In this document: positions 16,962-25,898 of the stretch, piece by piece
Layout of the letters: each line of letters opens with the position of its first letter
Position numbering within the stretch: the first letter of the stretch is position 1
Assembly (NCBI RefSeq): GCF_027925525.1
Contig: NZ_BSDJ01000019.1
Coordinates: 1 to 64,000 of the forward strand
Source of the DNA: Paenibacillus tyrphae
GTDB lineage: Bacteria; Bacillota; Bacilli; Paenibacillales; NBRC-103111
Reading direction: 5' to 3'
DNA: 64,000 nt
Notes under the pieces: model-generated
Told to the model about the DNA's origin: nothing
Databases searched by the model: none
Seen by the model: the letters and a program-made list of their open reading frames with translations, nothing else
Translations under genes and position numbers: made by a program

Positions 16962-17656
16962 AGCAGCCGGTCAAATGGCAGCGCAGCTTTCGGTACGCTT
17001 ACGAAGGCGTCAAATACGCTCTTGCGACCCAGCGGAATATGAAATTTCATTTTTTCGCCGCGTTGGTCATCTTGGCGCTTGCCTTGTTCTTTGGCCTGCC
17101 GAAGACGGACATTTTATTCATTTTACTTGCCGTGACGCTCATGATCGTGACGGAATTGATCAACACCGCCGTGGAAAAGGCGGTCGATCTGGCGATGCCG
17201 GACCTGCATCCGTTGGCGAAAATCGCCAAGGACGTGGCCGCCGCCTCTGTACTAGTCACGGCAGCCTTTGCCGCCGTAACGGGAATGATCGTATTTTTCG
17301 ATCCGATCGAACGGCTCATTCAAACCGGCCGGGCAGGAGGCCATCCCATCACCGCAGGAATGGTATGGATTTTGCTTAGCTTGGTCATCCTGACAGTGAT
17401 TGCGGTGCAGACCCGTTTTTCCTCTAAAGGAAATTGGGTGAAGCCGAGCTTGCTGACCGCCGTCGCTTTTGCGGTCGCCGCCTTGATCGCCTGCCGGGTT
17501 CAAGATACGCTTGTCGCTTTGCTGGGCTTTTTTTTGGCCATGGTATTGCTGTTGGCGCTTCACGACAAACGCAAGCGGCCTTTCGGCTCGCTGCTGCTCG
17601 GTGCGCTGCTTGGCGGATTCATCACGGTACTCGCCTATTATTTATATCCCATGTAG
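16958..17656 (+). CDS. dgkA: DgkA-type lipid kinase with C-terminal membrane extension
   Basis: The N-terminal 125 residues are a Gram-positive DgkA-family kinase (diacylglycerol or undecaprenol kinase), seen from RNMKFHFFAALVILALALFFG and the catalytic motif TELINTAVEKAVDLAMPDLHPLAKIAKDVAA. GTG 16958 overlaps the ybeY stop (GTGA). Usual members are about 120-130 residues; this one has about 100 more with four predicted membrane helices and no PAP2 phosphatase motif that I can see. The same gene order (ybeY-dgkA-cdd-era) is found in B. subtilis. Confidence 0.9.
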   Translation: MKQPVKWQRSFRYAYEGVKYALATQRNMKFHFFAALVILALALFFGLPKTDILFILLAVTLMIVTELINTAVEKAVDLAMPDLHPLAKIAKDVAAASVLVTAAFAAVTGMIVFFDPIERLIQTGRAGGHPITAGMVWILLSLVILTVIAVQTRFSSKGNWVKPSLLTAVAFAVAALIACRVQDTLVALLGFFLAMVLLLALHDKRKRPFGSLLLGALLGGFITVLAYYLYPM

Positions 17657-17677
17657 GTTGTGAAAGGGGCGCTTCTC

Positions 17678-18094
17678 TTGGAAAAAACGGAATTGATCGC
17701 ATTGGCCAGAACGGCGAGAGAGCAAGCATATACACCTTATTCCCATTTTAAAGTCGGCAGCGCTTTGTTGGATTCCAAAGGGCGGGTTCATTTGGGCTGC
17801 AATGTAGAAAACGCTGCCTACGGGCCGACGAACTGCGCCGAACGCACGGCGTTGTTCCGCGCGATCGCGGACGGGGAACAGGCGAAGTCGTTCCGGGCCA
17901 TGGCAATTATCGGGGATACGCTTCAGCCGATTTCGCCTTGCGGCGTATGCCGGCAGGTGCTGGTCGAGCTGTGTCCTCCGGATATGCCGGTATATCTGGC
18001 TAATCTGAAAGGGGATATCAGCGAGACGACCGTAGCCGAGCTGCTTCCCGGCGCATTCACATCTTTAGATTTGGACGGAGGAACGATTGATTAA
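17678..18094 (+). CDS. cdd: Cytidine deaminase
   Basis: Cdd deaminates cytidine and deoxycytidine to uridine forms in pyrimidine salvage. The zinc site is clear: CAERTALF (Cys and catalytic Glu) and [10 protein letters not shown] choose TTG 17678 because AAAGGGG ends 8 bases before it and it gives 138 residues, close to the family; the in-frame GTG at 17660 has no ribosome site. The stop TAA shares a base with the era start. Confidence 0.94.
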   Translation: MEKTELIALARTAREQAYTPYSHFKVGSALLDSKGRVHLGCNVENAAYGPTNCAERTALFRAIADGEQAKSFRAMAIIGDTLQPISPCGVCRQVLVELCPPDMPVYLANLKGDISETTVAELLPGAFTSLDLDGGTID

Positions 18095-19008
18095 TGTCTT
18101 CGAACAGCAAGGCTGACTCTAAATTCAAATCCGGCTTCGTGGCAATTATCGGACGGCCGAACGTCGGCAAATCGACGCTCATGAACCAGGTGATCGGCCA
18201 AAAGATTGCCATCATGTCCGATAAGCCGCAGACGACCCGGAACAAAATTCACGGCGTCTATACGACCGACCAGGCGCAGATCGTCTTTCTGGATACGCCC
18301 GGCATTCATAAACCGTCATCGAAGCTCGGCGACTATATGATAAAGGCCGCAGAAGGCGCGCTTAGCGAAGTCGACGCGATTCTGTTTTTGATCGATGTGG
18401 TCGAAGGCTTGGGCGGCGGGGACCGGTACATTATCGAGACGCTGAAAAAGGTGAAAACGCCGGTCATTCTGGTGATGAACAAAATTGACCAGATTCACCC
18501 GGAAGCGCTCCTGTCGGTCATTACGACCTACAAGGATTTGTACCCGTTTGCCGAAATTGTGCCGATCTCGGCGATGCACGGCAATAACGTCAATACGCTT
18601 TTGGAGCAGGTCATCAAATTTTTGCCGGAAGGACCGCAGTATTACCCGGCGGATCAAGTGACGGACCATCCGGAGCAATTTGTGTGCGCGGAGCTGATCC
18701 GGGAGAAAATCCTGCATCTGACCCGGGAAGAAATTCCTCACTCAATCGCGGTGTCCATCGAAGACATGCGCGTGGAGGCCAACGGCGTCGTTCATATTTC
18801 GGCTGTTATTTACGTTGAACGCGACTCGCAGAAAGGCATCATCATCGGCAAGAAGGGCGCGCTGTTGAAAGAAGTCGGACAAAAAGCGCGGGCCGATATC
18901 GAAGCGCTTCTCGGCTCGAAGACGTTCTTGGAGCTGTGGGTCAAAGTGAAGAAGGACTGGCGCAATCAGGACCGGGTCCTGCGGGATCTCGGCTTCCGGC
19001 ATGAGTAG
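18094..19008 (+). CDS. era: GTPase Era
   Basis: Era is an essential GTPase that binds the 3' end of 16S rRNA during 30S assembly. The G1 loop GRPNVGKST (residues 20-28), G3 DTPGIHKP, G4 NKID and the C-terminal KH domain with [14 protein letters not shown] are all present; 304 residues is normal. ATG 18094 overlaps the cdd stop by one base and GGAGG lies about 11 bases upstream. Together with YbeY and PhoH it forms a ribosome-maturation block. Confidence 0.97.
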   Translation: MSSNSKADSKFKSGFVAIIGRPNVGKSTLMNQVIGQKIAIMSDKPQTTRNKIHGVYTTDQAQIVFLDTPGIHKPSSKLGDYMIKAAEGALSEVDAILFLIDVVEGLGGGDRYIIETLKKVKTPVILVMNKIDQIHPEALLSVITTYKDLYPFAEIVPISAMHGNNVNTLLEQVIKFLPEGPQYYPADQVTDHPEQFVCAELIREKILHLTREEIPHSIAVSIEDMRVEANGVVHISAVIYVERDSQKGIIIGKKGALLKEVGQKARADIEALLGSKTFLELWVKVKKDWRNQDRVLRDLGFRHE

Positions 19009-19169
19009 ACCGGCGTTCGGAGCTGTTTCAATCGGGCTCCGCCGCGTTTAATCCATCATAACTAGGCAAAGAATACATGGCAGTTTTTGCAGAGCATACT
19101 TCGCATCGGATCGATCCATCCTAATCCTAGAAACAGGTTGTAGTCATGTCATCAAGGGGAGGATGTACC

Positions 19170-19313
19170 ATGAGAGACTTTTCGTGGAAGTACTTTTCAA
19201 TGACCGGAGATGTGGATGCTTACCTGCTATACAAAGAAGTGAATACCCGGGACGGCGACGAGGCGGAGCCGGAAGAAGAGGACGCCTTGGACGCTTCCGA
19301 TTGGGTACAGTAA
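19170..19313 (+). CDS. yqzL: YqzL family small protein
   Basis: This 47-residue protein begins MRDFSWKYFSMTGDVDAYLLYKE and ends in an acidic tail with DASDWVQ. That N-terminus is the hallmark of the YqzL family, small proteins of unknown function encoded between era and recO in Bacillales. GGGGAGG stands 7-8 bases before ATG 19170. Confidence 0.85.
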   Translation: MRDFSWKYFSMTGDVDAYLLYKEVNTRDGDEAEPEEEDALDASDWVQ

Positions 19314-19365
19314 GTTTCGCCCAATATCAGGTTACCGGTGCGGTAACGCAGGGAGAGGCTGTAAG

Positions 19366-20112
19366 GTGCAGTACAGAGTTCAAGGGATTGTCATCCGAAG
19401 TATGGACTATGGGGAAGGCAACAAAATTATTACGCTGTTTACCCGGGAGCACGGAAAGCTGAGCGTCGTGGCCCGGGGAGCCAAAAAAGTGAAGAGCCGT
19501 TACGGGTCGTCCGCCCAGTTGTTTACTTGCGGCGACTACTTGTTTTTCAAATCCGGGCAGCTCGGCACGCTCAATCATGCGGAAATTATCGAGCCTTTTC
19601 ATAAAATAAGGGAAGATCTGCACAAGGCTGCCCATGCTTCCTATCTGTCGGAGCTGACCGACCGGATGTTGGGAGATCAAGAGGGGCAGCCTTTTTTATA
19701 CGATCAGCTGAAAGCCAGCTTGCAGGCAATCCAGGACGACAAGGATCTGCAAATTATCGATCATCTGTACGAAATGAAAATGTTCGTCCTGGCCGGATAT
19801 ACTCCTGAGCTAGAGCAATGCGTCGTTTGCCGCGAGAATGCGGAACCGTTCGCTATAAGCGTCGGCATGGGCGGAATGCTGTGCGAGCGCTGCAAGCTGC
19901 GGGACCCGCAGGCTATTCCGTTGACGCCCGGGGTTTATAAGCTCCTTCGGTTGTTCATTCAAATGGACGTGCGCCGGCTCGGTCAAATCGACGTGAAGCC
20001 GCAGACGAAACAGCTGCTTAAGACGATTTTACGGGCCTACTTTGATACACATGTCGGACTGAAGCTGAAATCGCGAGATTTTTTGGATCAAATGGACAAA
20101 TACGGAGTTTAG
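19366..20112 (+). CDS. recO: DNA repair protein RecO
   Basis: RecO loads RecA on single-stranded DNA coated with SSB. The 248-residue protein has the N-terminal OB-fold (GIVIRSMDYGEGNKIITLFTREHGKLSVVARGAK), a helical middle and a zinc finger with CVVC and CERC. GTG 19366 follows GGGAGAGG by about 7 bases. In B. subtilis glyQ and glyS follow here; in this window they do not. Confidence 0.95.
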   Translation: MQYRVQGIVIRSMDYGEGNKIITLFTREHGKLSVVARGAKKVKSRYGSSAQLFTCGDYLFFKSGQLGTLNHAEIIEPFHKIREDLHKAAHASYLSELTDRMLGDQEGQPFLYDQLKASLQAIQDDKDLQIIDHLYEMKMFVLAGYTPELEQCVVCRENAEPFAISVGMGGMLCERCKLRDPQAIPLTPGVYKLLRLFIQMDVRRLGQIDVKPQTKQLLKTILRAYFDTHVGLKLKSRDFLDQMDKYGV

Positions 20113-20120
20113 CTAAATAA

Positions 20121-20149
20121 TTGACATGTTTTTGCCCGTTTGCTATTAT
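20121..20149 (+). promoter_or_regulatory. SigA promoter downstream of recO
   Basis: TTGACA (20121-20126), 17 bases, TATTAT (20144-20149); TATAAT also occurs at 20147. It begins a transcript about 345 bases ahead of the PPDK regulator gene. Confidence 0.65.
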
Positions 20150-20168
20150 AATATGATACATCCATTAG

Positions 20169-20219
20169 AAAACCTCTTGTTACGAAGTCTAAGCCATGAC
20201 TTTGTCAGCGGGGTTTTTT
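20169..20219 (+). terminator. Terminator-like structure after recO
   Basis: AAAACCTC (20169-20176) can pair with GGGGTTTT (20210-20217), enclosing a hairpin ACGAAGTC/GACTTTGT (20182-20189 with 20198-20205), and a run of six T follows. It lies only about 60 bases after the promoter at 20121, so it may end the recO unit, or an about 60-base RNA, or act as an attenuator. Confidence 0.5.
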
Positions 20220-20224
20220 GCTGT

Positions 20225-20440
20225 CCGGAAAGAGAAGCTCTTTTTCCGGGGCAGGATTAACCGAAGTCTTGAAACATTTTTTGCCACTGCAACGTAGTAG
20301 TAATAGACAGGCCGATCCATTCCTAATGATCGGCCTTTGTTGCAGCCTGACAAGAGGGACTTCGGCCAAAATCTGATGCGCCGAGGGACCGCGTACGGTC
20401 GCAAATTTACACGAAGCTGCGAAATTTGTGCGCAGATTGC
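20225..20440 (+). ncRNA. Candidate structured RNA or leader, unidentified
   Basis: This non-coding stretch (20113-20505 has no gene) contains nested perfect arms: CCGAAGTC/GACTTCGG (20261-20268 with 20358-20365) outside, CTGCAAC/GTTGCAG (20287-20293 with 20339-20345) inside it, and AGGCCGATC/GATCGGCCT (20309-20317 with 20328-20336) innermost. Before it is hairpin CCGGAAAGAG/CTCTTTTTCCGG (20225-20249), after it GACCG-CGTA-CGGTC (20387-20400) and a CGCAAATTT/AAATTTGTGCG stem. I do not recognise the family. It is not a T-box by motif. It could be a leader of the PPDK regulator gene or an independent RNA. Confidence 0.4.
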
Positions 20441-20505
20441 ACTGAAACCAGGGAACAGCAGCACAGCTCATCTCTGTAAAAAAGTCAGGAGAAAGGCGGG
20501 TTCGC

Positions 20506-21318
20506 ATGGAACGGGCGGTTAAGCCGGTAGTGTTTGTAGCATCGGATTCGGCGGGAGAGACGGGAGAAGCGGTAGTTCGGGCGGCGGCCGTGCAGTTTCA
20601 TCCTCAGCAGGTGGATATTCGCCGGGTGCCTTTCCTGATCGATACGTCGGATATCGACCGGATGATCCGGACGGTGATTGAGCGCAGCGGCGCGATCGTT
20701 TTTACGCTTGTCATTCCCGAGCTGCGGGATTATTTGATCGAACAGGCGGAGCGCTACAGAATTCCTTACATCGATCTGCTCGGTCCGATCATACGGACGC
20801 TGGAGCAAACGCTGGATCAGGAGGCAAGGCATCAGCCGGGCATGATCCATAAGCTGGACGAGGATTATTTCAAAAAAGTGGAAGCTGTCGAGTTTGCCGT
20901 CAAGTATGACGACGGCCGGGATTTTAACGGGATTTTGCAGGCGGACATCGTGCTTGTCGGAGTATCCCGCACCTCGAAGACCCCGCTGTCCATGTACCTT
21001 GCACACAAGAAATTCAAGGTGGCCAACGTGCCGCTTGTCCCGGAAATTCAGCCTCCCGAGCAGTTGTTTACGGTGTCCGGGAAGAAGGTTGTCGGTCTGC
21101 GGATCGACCCGATCAAGCTGAATGTCATCCGCACCGAACGGCTTAAAACGCTGGGTTTGCCGGGGAATGCCACCTACGCAAACACTGAGCGGATTCACGC
21201 GGAATTGGAGTATGCGGATAAGATTATGCAAAAAATCGGCTGCACGGTGATCGACGTTTCGAACAAGGCGGTCGAAGAAACGGCCAGCATCATCATCGAT
21301 ATGTACCGTTCGCGGTAG
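20506..21318 (+). CDS. yqfL: PPDK regulatory protein (kinase/pyrophosphorylase)
   Basis: This 270-residue DUF299 enzyme is the bifunctional serine/threonine kinase and pyrophosphorylase that switches pyruvate phosphate dikinase (or PEP synthase) off and on. Family motifs are the N-terminal VASDSAGETGEAVVRAAAVQF and the P-loop-like LVGVSRTSKTPLSMYLA. AGGAGAAAGGCGG lies 8-15 bases before ATG 20506. In B. subtilis yqfL follows ccpN; ccpN is not present here. Confidence 0.94.
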   Translation: MERAVKPVVFVASDSAGETGEAVVRAAAVQFHPQQVDIRRVPFLIDTSDIDRMIRTVIERSGAIVFTLVIPELRDYLIEQAERYRIPYIDLLGPIIRTLEQTLDQEARHQPGMIHKLDEDYFKKVEAVEFAVKYDDGRDFNGILQADIVLVGVSRTSKTPLSMYLAHKKFKVANVPLVPEIQPPEQLFTVSGKKVVGLRIDPIKLNVIRTERLKTLGLPGNATYANTERIHAELEYADKIMQKIGCTVIDVSNKAVEETASIIIDMYRSR

Positions 21319-21418
21319 CGGTCTATTTTGAGGAAAGGAAGCAGGATTTTTTATCCTTTCATCGTATATAATATTACGGTAATGCTTCAGTCTTGAAATT
21401 TACAGTCGGCGGGGAACT

Positions 21419-21880
21419 ATGACGTATAAAATTGTAGTGGATGCCGACGCATGCCCGGTGAAGACGGAAATCGCGCAAACGGCCTTACGTTTCGGATTCC
21501 CGGTGCTGATGGTCGCCTCGTTCGATCATCGGCTGCAGCCGATGGACGGCGTCGATATCGTTCAAGTGGACCGGTCGGATCAGTCGGTAGATCTGTATAT
21601 CGTCAATTGTATCGCGCCCGGAGATGTGCTGGTTACGCAGGATTTCGGGCTGGCCGCTTTGGCGCTTGGCAAAAAAGCGCTGGCGCTGTCGAATCGCGGC
21701 CAAACGTACAATGAACAGACGATCGATTTTTTGCTGGAACGAAGGCACGAGCAGGCGAAACAGCGCCGCGGAGGCAAGCATACGAAAGGGCCCAAAGCGT
21801 TCACCGACGAGGACCGCCAAGCCTTTCTACAAACTTTGACAAAAGTTTTGTCGGGCTTGCAGGAGAATCGGGCAAAGTAG
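21419..21880 (+). CDS. yqxD: YaiI/YqxD family protein (DUF188)
   Basis: This 153-residue cytoplasmic protein of the UPF0178 family has a PIN-like fold; its function is not known. It shows the family start IVVDADACPVKTEI and the later segment VLVTQDFGLAALALGKKALALSNRG. The Lys/Arg-rich segment near the C-terminus is typical. ATG 21419 follows GGCGGGG. The gene lies directly before dnaG, as in B. subtilis. Confidence 0.93.
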   Translation: MTYKIVVDADACPVKTEIAQTALRFGFPVLMVASFDHRLQPMDGVDIVQVDRSDQSVDLYIVNCIAPGDVLVTQDFGLAALALGKKALALSNRGQTYNEQTIDFLLERRHEQAKQRRGGKHTKGPKAFTDEDRQAFLQTLTKVLSGLQENRAK

Positions 21881-21920
21881 CGAATACCTATACGTGTTAA
21901 TTTGAATGAAGGTGGATAGG

Positions 21921-23756
21921 ATGAGTAACGGACGCATTCCCGAGCAAGTCATCGACGCGGTCTTGAAAGCCCACGATATTGTCGAAGTCGTCGGAAGACA
22001 CGTTCATTTGACGAAGCAGGGACATTACCTTAAAGGTCTTTGTCCTTTTCATTCAGAGAAGACACCTTCCTTTACCGTCACGCCCGAAAAGCAGATTTAT
22101 CACTGCTTCGGCTGCGGAGCAGGCGGGAACGCCATTCGGTTCGTTTCGGAAGTCGAAGGGCTGTCATTCGGCCAGGCACTCCGAAAATTAGCCGATGAAG
22201 CGAAGCTCGACATCGGACTCGGGCCGCAGCAAGGCCAAGCCGAAACGAAGGAGCACGCGGACCGGGCGAAACTGATCGAAGCTCATGAGCTTGCCGGCAA
22301 GTTGTACGAATATCTTCTGCACAACACCGAGCAGGGCAAAGAGGCGAAGCAGTATTTGCACGCCCGGGGAATGACCGATAAGCTGATCGAAACGTTCGGC
22401 ATCGGCTACGCGCCATCGCGCTGGGATACGCTGACGAATCTGCTGGATAAGAAGCAGTTTCCGCTGCCCCTGGTGGAGCAAGGAGGGCTGATCTCGGCGA
22501 AGCAGGACGGAAGCGGGTATGTCGACAAATTTCGAGACCGCGTCATGTTTCCGATTCGCGATTGGAAAGGGCATATCATCGCCTTCGGAGGAAGAGCGAT
22601 GGGCGACGTACAGCCCAAATATTTGAACAGTCCGGAATCGATGCTTTTCCATAAGAGCCGTACGCTGTACAATCTAAATGCTGCCAGGCCCCAAATCCGG
22701 AAAAGCCAGGAACTCGTTTTGTTCGAGGGCTATATGGATGTCATTCGCGCTTGGGAGGCTGGAGTGCATAACGGCGTGGCGACCATGGGAACGGCGCTGA
22801 CACCGGAGCATGCGGAAGCGATCAGGCGTCTTGCGGAACGGGTGGTCGTCGCTTACGACGGGGACAATGCCGGACAATCCGCAGCCTATAAGAGCATCCC
22901 GTTGCTGGAAAATGCAGGGTGTAATGTAAGAATTGCCATGCTGCCGAACGGGTTGGACCCGGACGAATATATTTCCGCTCACGGTTCTGAACGATTCGTA
23001 CGAGAGGTTATCGAAACCGCCGTACCGTCGATCAAATATAAACTTTTTTATTATCGTAAAAATTATAAACTGCAGGAGGATGGAGAAAAGCTTCGCTACA
23101 TTCAACAAGCGCTCCGCTTGATCGCAGGACTGACTTCACCCATTGAGAGAGAGCATTATGTGAGAGAGCTTAGTTCCGAATTTCACCTAACGTTTGAATC
23201 CGCGATGCAAAATCTGAACGAGATCAGGCTACAAGCCGAAAAAAAGGACCGTTCCGGGGATAATAAAGACAATTCGTGGAATAATGTTATGAATGACGGA
23301 AGGCTTCGCGCGCAACCCCCTTCGATGGTCCCTGCCTATCAGAATGCAGAGCGTCAACTGCTTGCCGTCATGATGCTGGACCGGGACATATCCGGTTATG
23401 TCGAGCGTCAGCTGGGAGACGGTTTCAATATGGAAGCTCATGCGGCGCTCGCCGCTTACTTGTACGCTTACTACGCACAAGGATTCGAGCCCAACGCCAG
23501 CACGTTCATCGGCATGCTGCAGGATGACAAGCTTGAGAGCTTGGCTAGCTCCTTAACCTTAATAGACAATCGTAGCGGTATCAACGATGCCGTAATCGAC
23601 GATTACATCCGGCAAATCAAAAAGTTCCCGCTCTTGCAGACATTGGAACGAAAAAGAGAAGAAATCAAGGAAGCAGAACGTTTGGGTGATATTCCCAAAG
23701 CCCTGCAACTAGGCAGTGAGATTATATCCTTGGAAAAGCAGTTGAAATCATCCTGA
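21921..23756 (+). CDS. dnaG: DNA primase
   Basis: DnaG makes RNA primers at replication forks. The 611-residue protein has the CHC2 zinc finger (Cys41, His44, Cys62, Cys65 in CPFH and CFGCGAGG), the RNA polymerase/TOPRIM core (LVLFEGYMDVIRAWEAG, VVVAYDGDNAGQSA) and a C-terminal helicase-binding domain. I prefer ATG 21921, 5 bases after AAGGTGG, to the ATG at 21906, which has no ribosome site. It forms the macromolecular-synthesis unit yqxD-dnaG-sigA; sigA follows after about 50 bases. Confidence 0.96.
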   Translation: MSNGRIPEQVIDAVLKAHDIVEVVGRHVHLTKQGHYLKGLCPFHSEKTPSFTVTPEKQIYHCFGCGAGGNAIRFVSEVEGLSFGQALRKLADEAKLDIGLGPQQGQAETKEHADRAKLIEAHELAGKLYEYLLHNTEQGKEAKQYLHARGMTDKLIETFGIGYAPSRWDTLTNLLDKKQFPLPLVEQGGLISAKQDGSGYVDKFRDRVMFPIRDWKGHIIAFGGRAMGDVQPKYLNSPESMLFHKSRTLYNLNAARPQIRKSQELVLFEGYMDVIRAWEAGVHNGVATMGTALTPEHAEAIRRLAERVVVAYDGDNAGQSAAYKSIPLLENAGCNVRIAMLPNGLDPDEYISAHGSERFVREVIETAVPSIKYKLFYYRKNYKLQEDGEKLRYIQQALRLIAGLTSPIEREHYVRELSSEFHLTFESAMQNLNEIRLQAEKKDRSGDNKDNSWNNVMNDGRLRAQPPSMVPAYQNAERQLLAVMMLDRDISGYVERQLGDGFNMEAHAALAAYLYAYYAQGFEPNASTFIGMLQDDKLESLASSLTLIDNRSGINDAVIDDYIRQIKKFPLLQTLERKREEIKEAERLGDIPKALQLGSEIISLEKQLKSS

Positions 23757-23807
23757 TTCGTCTCGAGACGGTGCCGGGGTGTATTCCAGGGAGGAGGGAG
23801 TTGGATT

Positions 23808-24926
23808 ATGGCGAACGATCAACGTACGGAACTAGAGACAGAGTTGACGCTCGAACAAGTAAAAGAACAGTTGATCGAACAAGGCAAGAAACGTTCGGCA
23901 ATTACGTACAAAGAAATTATGGAGAAGCTCGCGCCGTTCGATCAGGACCCGGAGCAAATCGATGAATTTTTTGAGCAAATTCAAGAGATGGGGATCGATG
24001 TCGGGAACGAATCGGACGATGACAACGAACTGACTCCGATGGAGCATGAGCACGACGAGTTCCATTTTGACGACGATTTGTCCTTGCCGCCTGGCATTAA
24101 GATCAATGATCCGGTACGGATGTATTTGAAGGAGATCGGCCGGGTTCCGCTGCTTTCCGCAGAGGACGAGATCGATCTGGCGAAACGGATCGAACAGGGC
24201 GATGAAGAGGCGAAACGCCGTTTGGCGGAAGCGAACCTGCGTCTGGTCGTCAGTATTGCCAAGCGGTATGTCGGCCGGGGGATGCTGTTCCTCGACCTGA
24301 TCCAGGAAGGCAATATGGGCTTGATCAAGGCGGTTGAGAAGTTCGACCATATCAAAGGCTTCAAATTCAGTACGTATGCCACGTGGTGGATTCGTCAAGC
24401 CATTACGCGCGCGATTGCCGACCAAGCGCGTACGATCCGGATTCCGGTACATATGGTGGAGACGATCAACAAGCTGATCCGGGTATCCCGTCAACTGCTG
24501 CAGGAGCTGGGGCGCGAACCTACGCCGGAGGAAATTGCGAAGGAAATGGATCTAAGTACGGACAAAGTGCGTGAGATTATGAAAATCGCGCAAGAACCCG
24601 TATCGCTCGAAACGCCGATCGGCGAGGAAGACGATTCGCACCTCGGAGATTTTATCGAAGATCAGGAAGCGCTGGCTCCGGCGGATGCTGCCGCTTACGA
24701 ACTGCTCAAGGAGCAGCTGGAGGATGTCCTCGATACGTTGACTGAGCGCGAGGAGAACGTGCTTCGGCTGCGCTTCGGACTCGATGACGGCCGGACGCGG
24801 ACACTGGAGGAAGTCGGTAAAGTATTCGGGGTTACCCGGGAACGGATTCGCCAGATCGAAGCCAAGGCGCTGCGCAAGCTTCGTCATCCGAGCCGCAGCA
24901 AGCGGTTGAAAGATTTTCTTGAATAA
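23808..24926 (+). CDS. sigA: Housekeeping sigma factor SigA
   Basis: This is the primary RNA polymerase sigma-70 factor (372 residues). Region 1.1 is acidic; region 2 shows [27 protein letters not shown] and [18 protein letters not shown]; region 3 HMVETINKL; region 4 the helix-turn-helix [42 protein letters not shown] is the ribosome site for ATG 23808. It follows dnaG and is closed by a terminator. Confidence 0.98.
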   Translation: MANDQRTELETELTLEQVKEQLIEQGKKRSAITYKEIMEKLAPFDQDPEQIDEFFEQIQEMGIDVGNESDDDNELTPMEHEHDEFHFDDDLSLPPGIKINDPVRMYLKEIGRVPLLSAEDEIDLAKRIEQGDEEAKRRLAEANLRLVVSIAKRYVGRGMLFLDLIQEGNMGLIKAVEKFDHIKGFKFSTYATWWIRQAITRAIADQARTIRIPVHMVETINKLIRVSRQLLQELGREPTPEEIAKEMDLSTDKVREIMKIAQEPVSLETPIGEEDDSHLGDFIEDQEALAPADAAAYELLKEQLEDVLDTLTEREENVLRLRFGLDDGRTRTLEEVGKVFGVTRERIRQIEAKALRKLRHPSRSKRLKDFLE

Positions 24927-24941
24927 TTAGTCTGTCACTAC

Positions 24942-24978
24942 GACCTTTCCGCCGCCTGCGGGAAGGTCTAATTTTTTG
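24942..24978 (+). terminator. Terminator of sigA
   Basis: GACCTTTCCGC (24942-24952) pairs with GCGGGAAGGTC (24958-24968) with one wobble pair, followed by TAATTTTTT. Confidence 0.88.
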
Positions 24979-25060
24979 CGGGCTCCAAGCCGATGAATGA
25001 ATTATGTATCATGTTTCCTATGTATTAAGCGACGACGGGCTTCGGAGGATCCTATAAGCT

Positions 25061-25897
25061 ATGGATGATAAAAAGAAAACGATTATCCGCGAAATTGAGA
25101 ATTGGCGGCGAAGCAAGCTGCTGCCTGAGCAGTACTGCGACTTTTTGCTAAATATTTACTTGGAAGACAATCAAGAAAAACCGGGAAGCTCTGGTGGACT
25201 ATTTGGAATTACGGCGTCTAAAATAAGCGACAGCAATTGGAAAATATGGGTTCTTGTTTTGGTTGTTGCATGCGCCTTTTCTTTTACTGTTCTTCATTTT
25301 AACGCTTTTCAATTACCAATGCAAATAGGGGTCTCGCTTTTGTTTCTTGCATGCTGTTACGGCTATGGAGGGTACAAGCGGGAAAAGGACCCGATGGGCT
25401 CGCAAATTTTGATCGGTATGGCTTCGTTGTTTTTGCTCTTTATCGGCGTTTATCTGATGAAGCTCCACGGGATGCAATCGTCCGTTTTCGTCGTTACCTA
25501 CGTGTTTCTATGCAGCTTGGTGTGGATTGTCACGGGCCTGCTCGCAAGGCATGTGCCGTTCCATCTTGGCGGATGGGTAAGCCTTGTATTTTGCTACGGC
25601 TGGCTGCTTCATTATCAGCTTGATTCGATCAGTTGGGTTACGCTGGAGCTGAGCTGGGTGCCGCTCAGCATACTATTCTGCTGGATGGGATGGATGGTTC
25701 ACGAGAAGAGCCGCCATATGGGACTCGTCTTCTTTTTGCTCAGCTTGATTGTTTGGTATATGCCTGAATTGTATGGTATGCTGTATGCCGAGCAGTACGG
25801 GGAAATAACACTGCAATGGATGCTGTTGGTCAAGATTGTGACAGAGGCTTCCTTGCTGTTTGTATGGAGAAAAAAATGGACAGAATGGGTTGTCTGA
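25061..25897 (+). CDS. Unknown polytopic membrane protein
   Basis: This 278-residue protein has a charged cytoplasmic N-terminus of about 60 residues (IREIENWRRSKLLPEQYCDFLLNIYLED) and then about eight hydrophobic helices. The N-terminal motif of paired charged helices ending in a tyrosine-rich segment recalls the DUF2157-type membrane proteins, but I am not sure. Local base use is less GC-rich than the neighbours. It ends one base before the trmK start and is probably cotranscribed with it. Confidence 0.8.
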   Translation: MDDKKKTIIREIENWRRSKLLPEQYCDFLLNIYLEDNQEKPGSSGGLFGITASKISDSNWKIWVLVLVVACAFSFTVLHFNAFQLPMQIGVSLLFLACCYGYGGYKREKDPMGSQILIGMASLFLLFIGVYLMKLHGMQSSVFVVTYVFLCSLVWIVTGLLARHVPFHLGGWVSLVFCYGWLLHYQLDSISWVTLELSWVPLSILFCWMGWMVHEKSRHMGLVFFLLSLIVWYMPELYGMLYAEQYGEITLQWMLLVKIVTEASLLFVWRKKWTEWVV

Positions 25898-25898
25898 G

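Noticed and set aside
20381-20400. Possible T-box (GGGACCGCG)
   Set aside because: The UGGN bulge, stem I motifs and specifier loop are not visible, and the next gene is not a tRNA synthetase or amino-acid gene.
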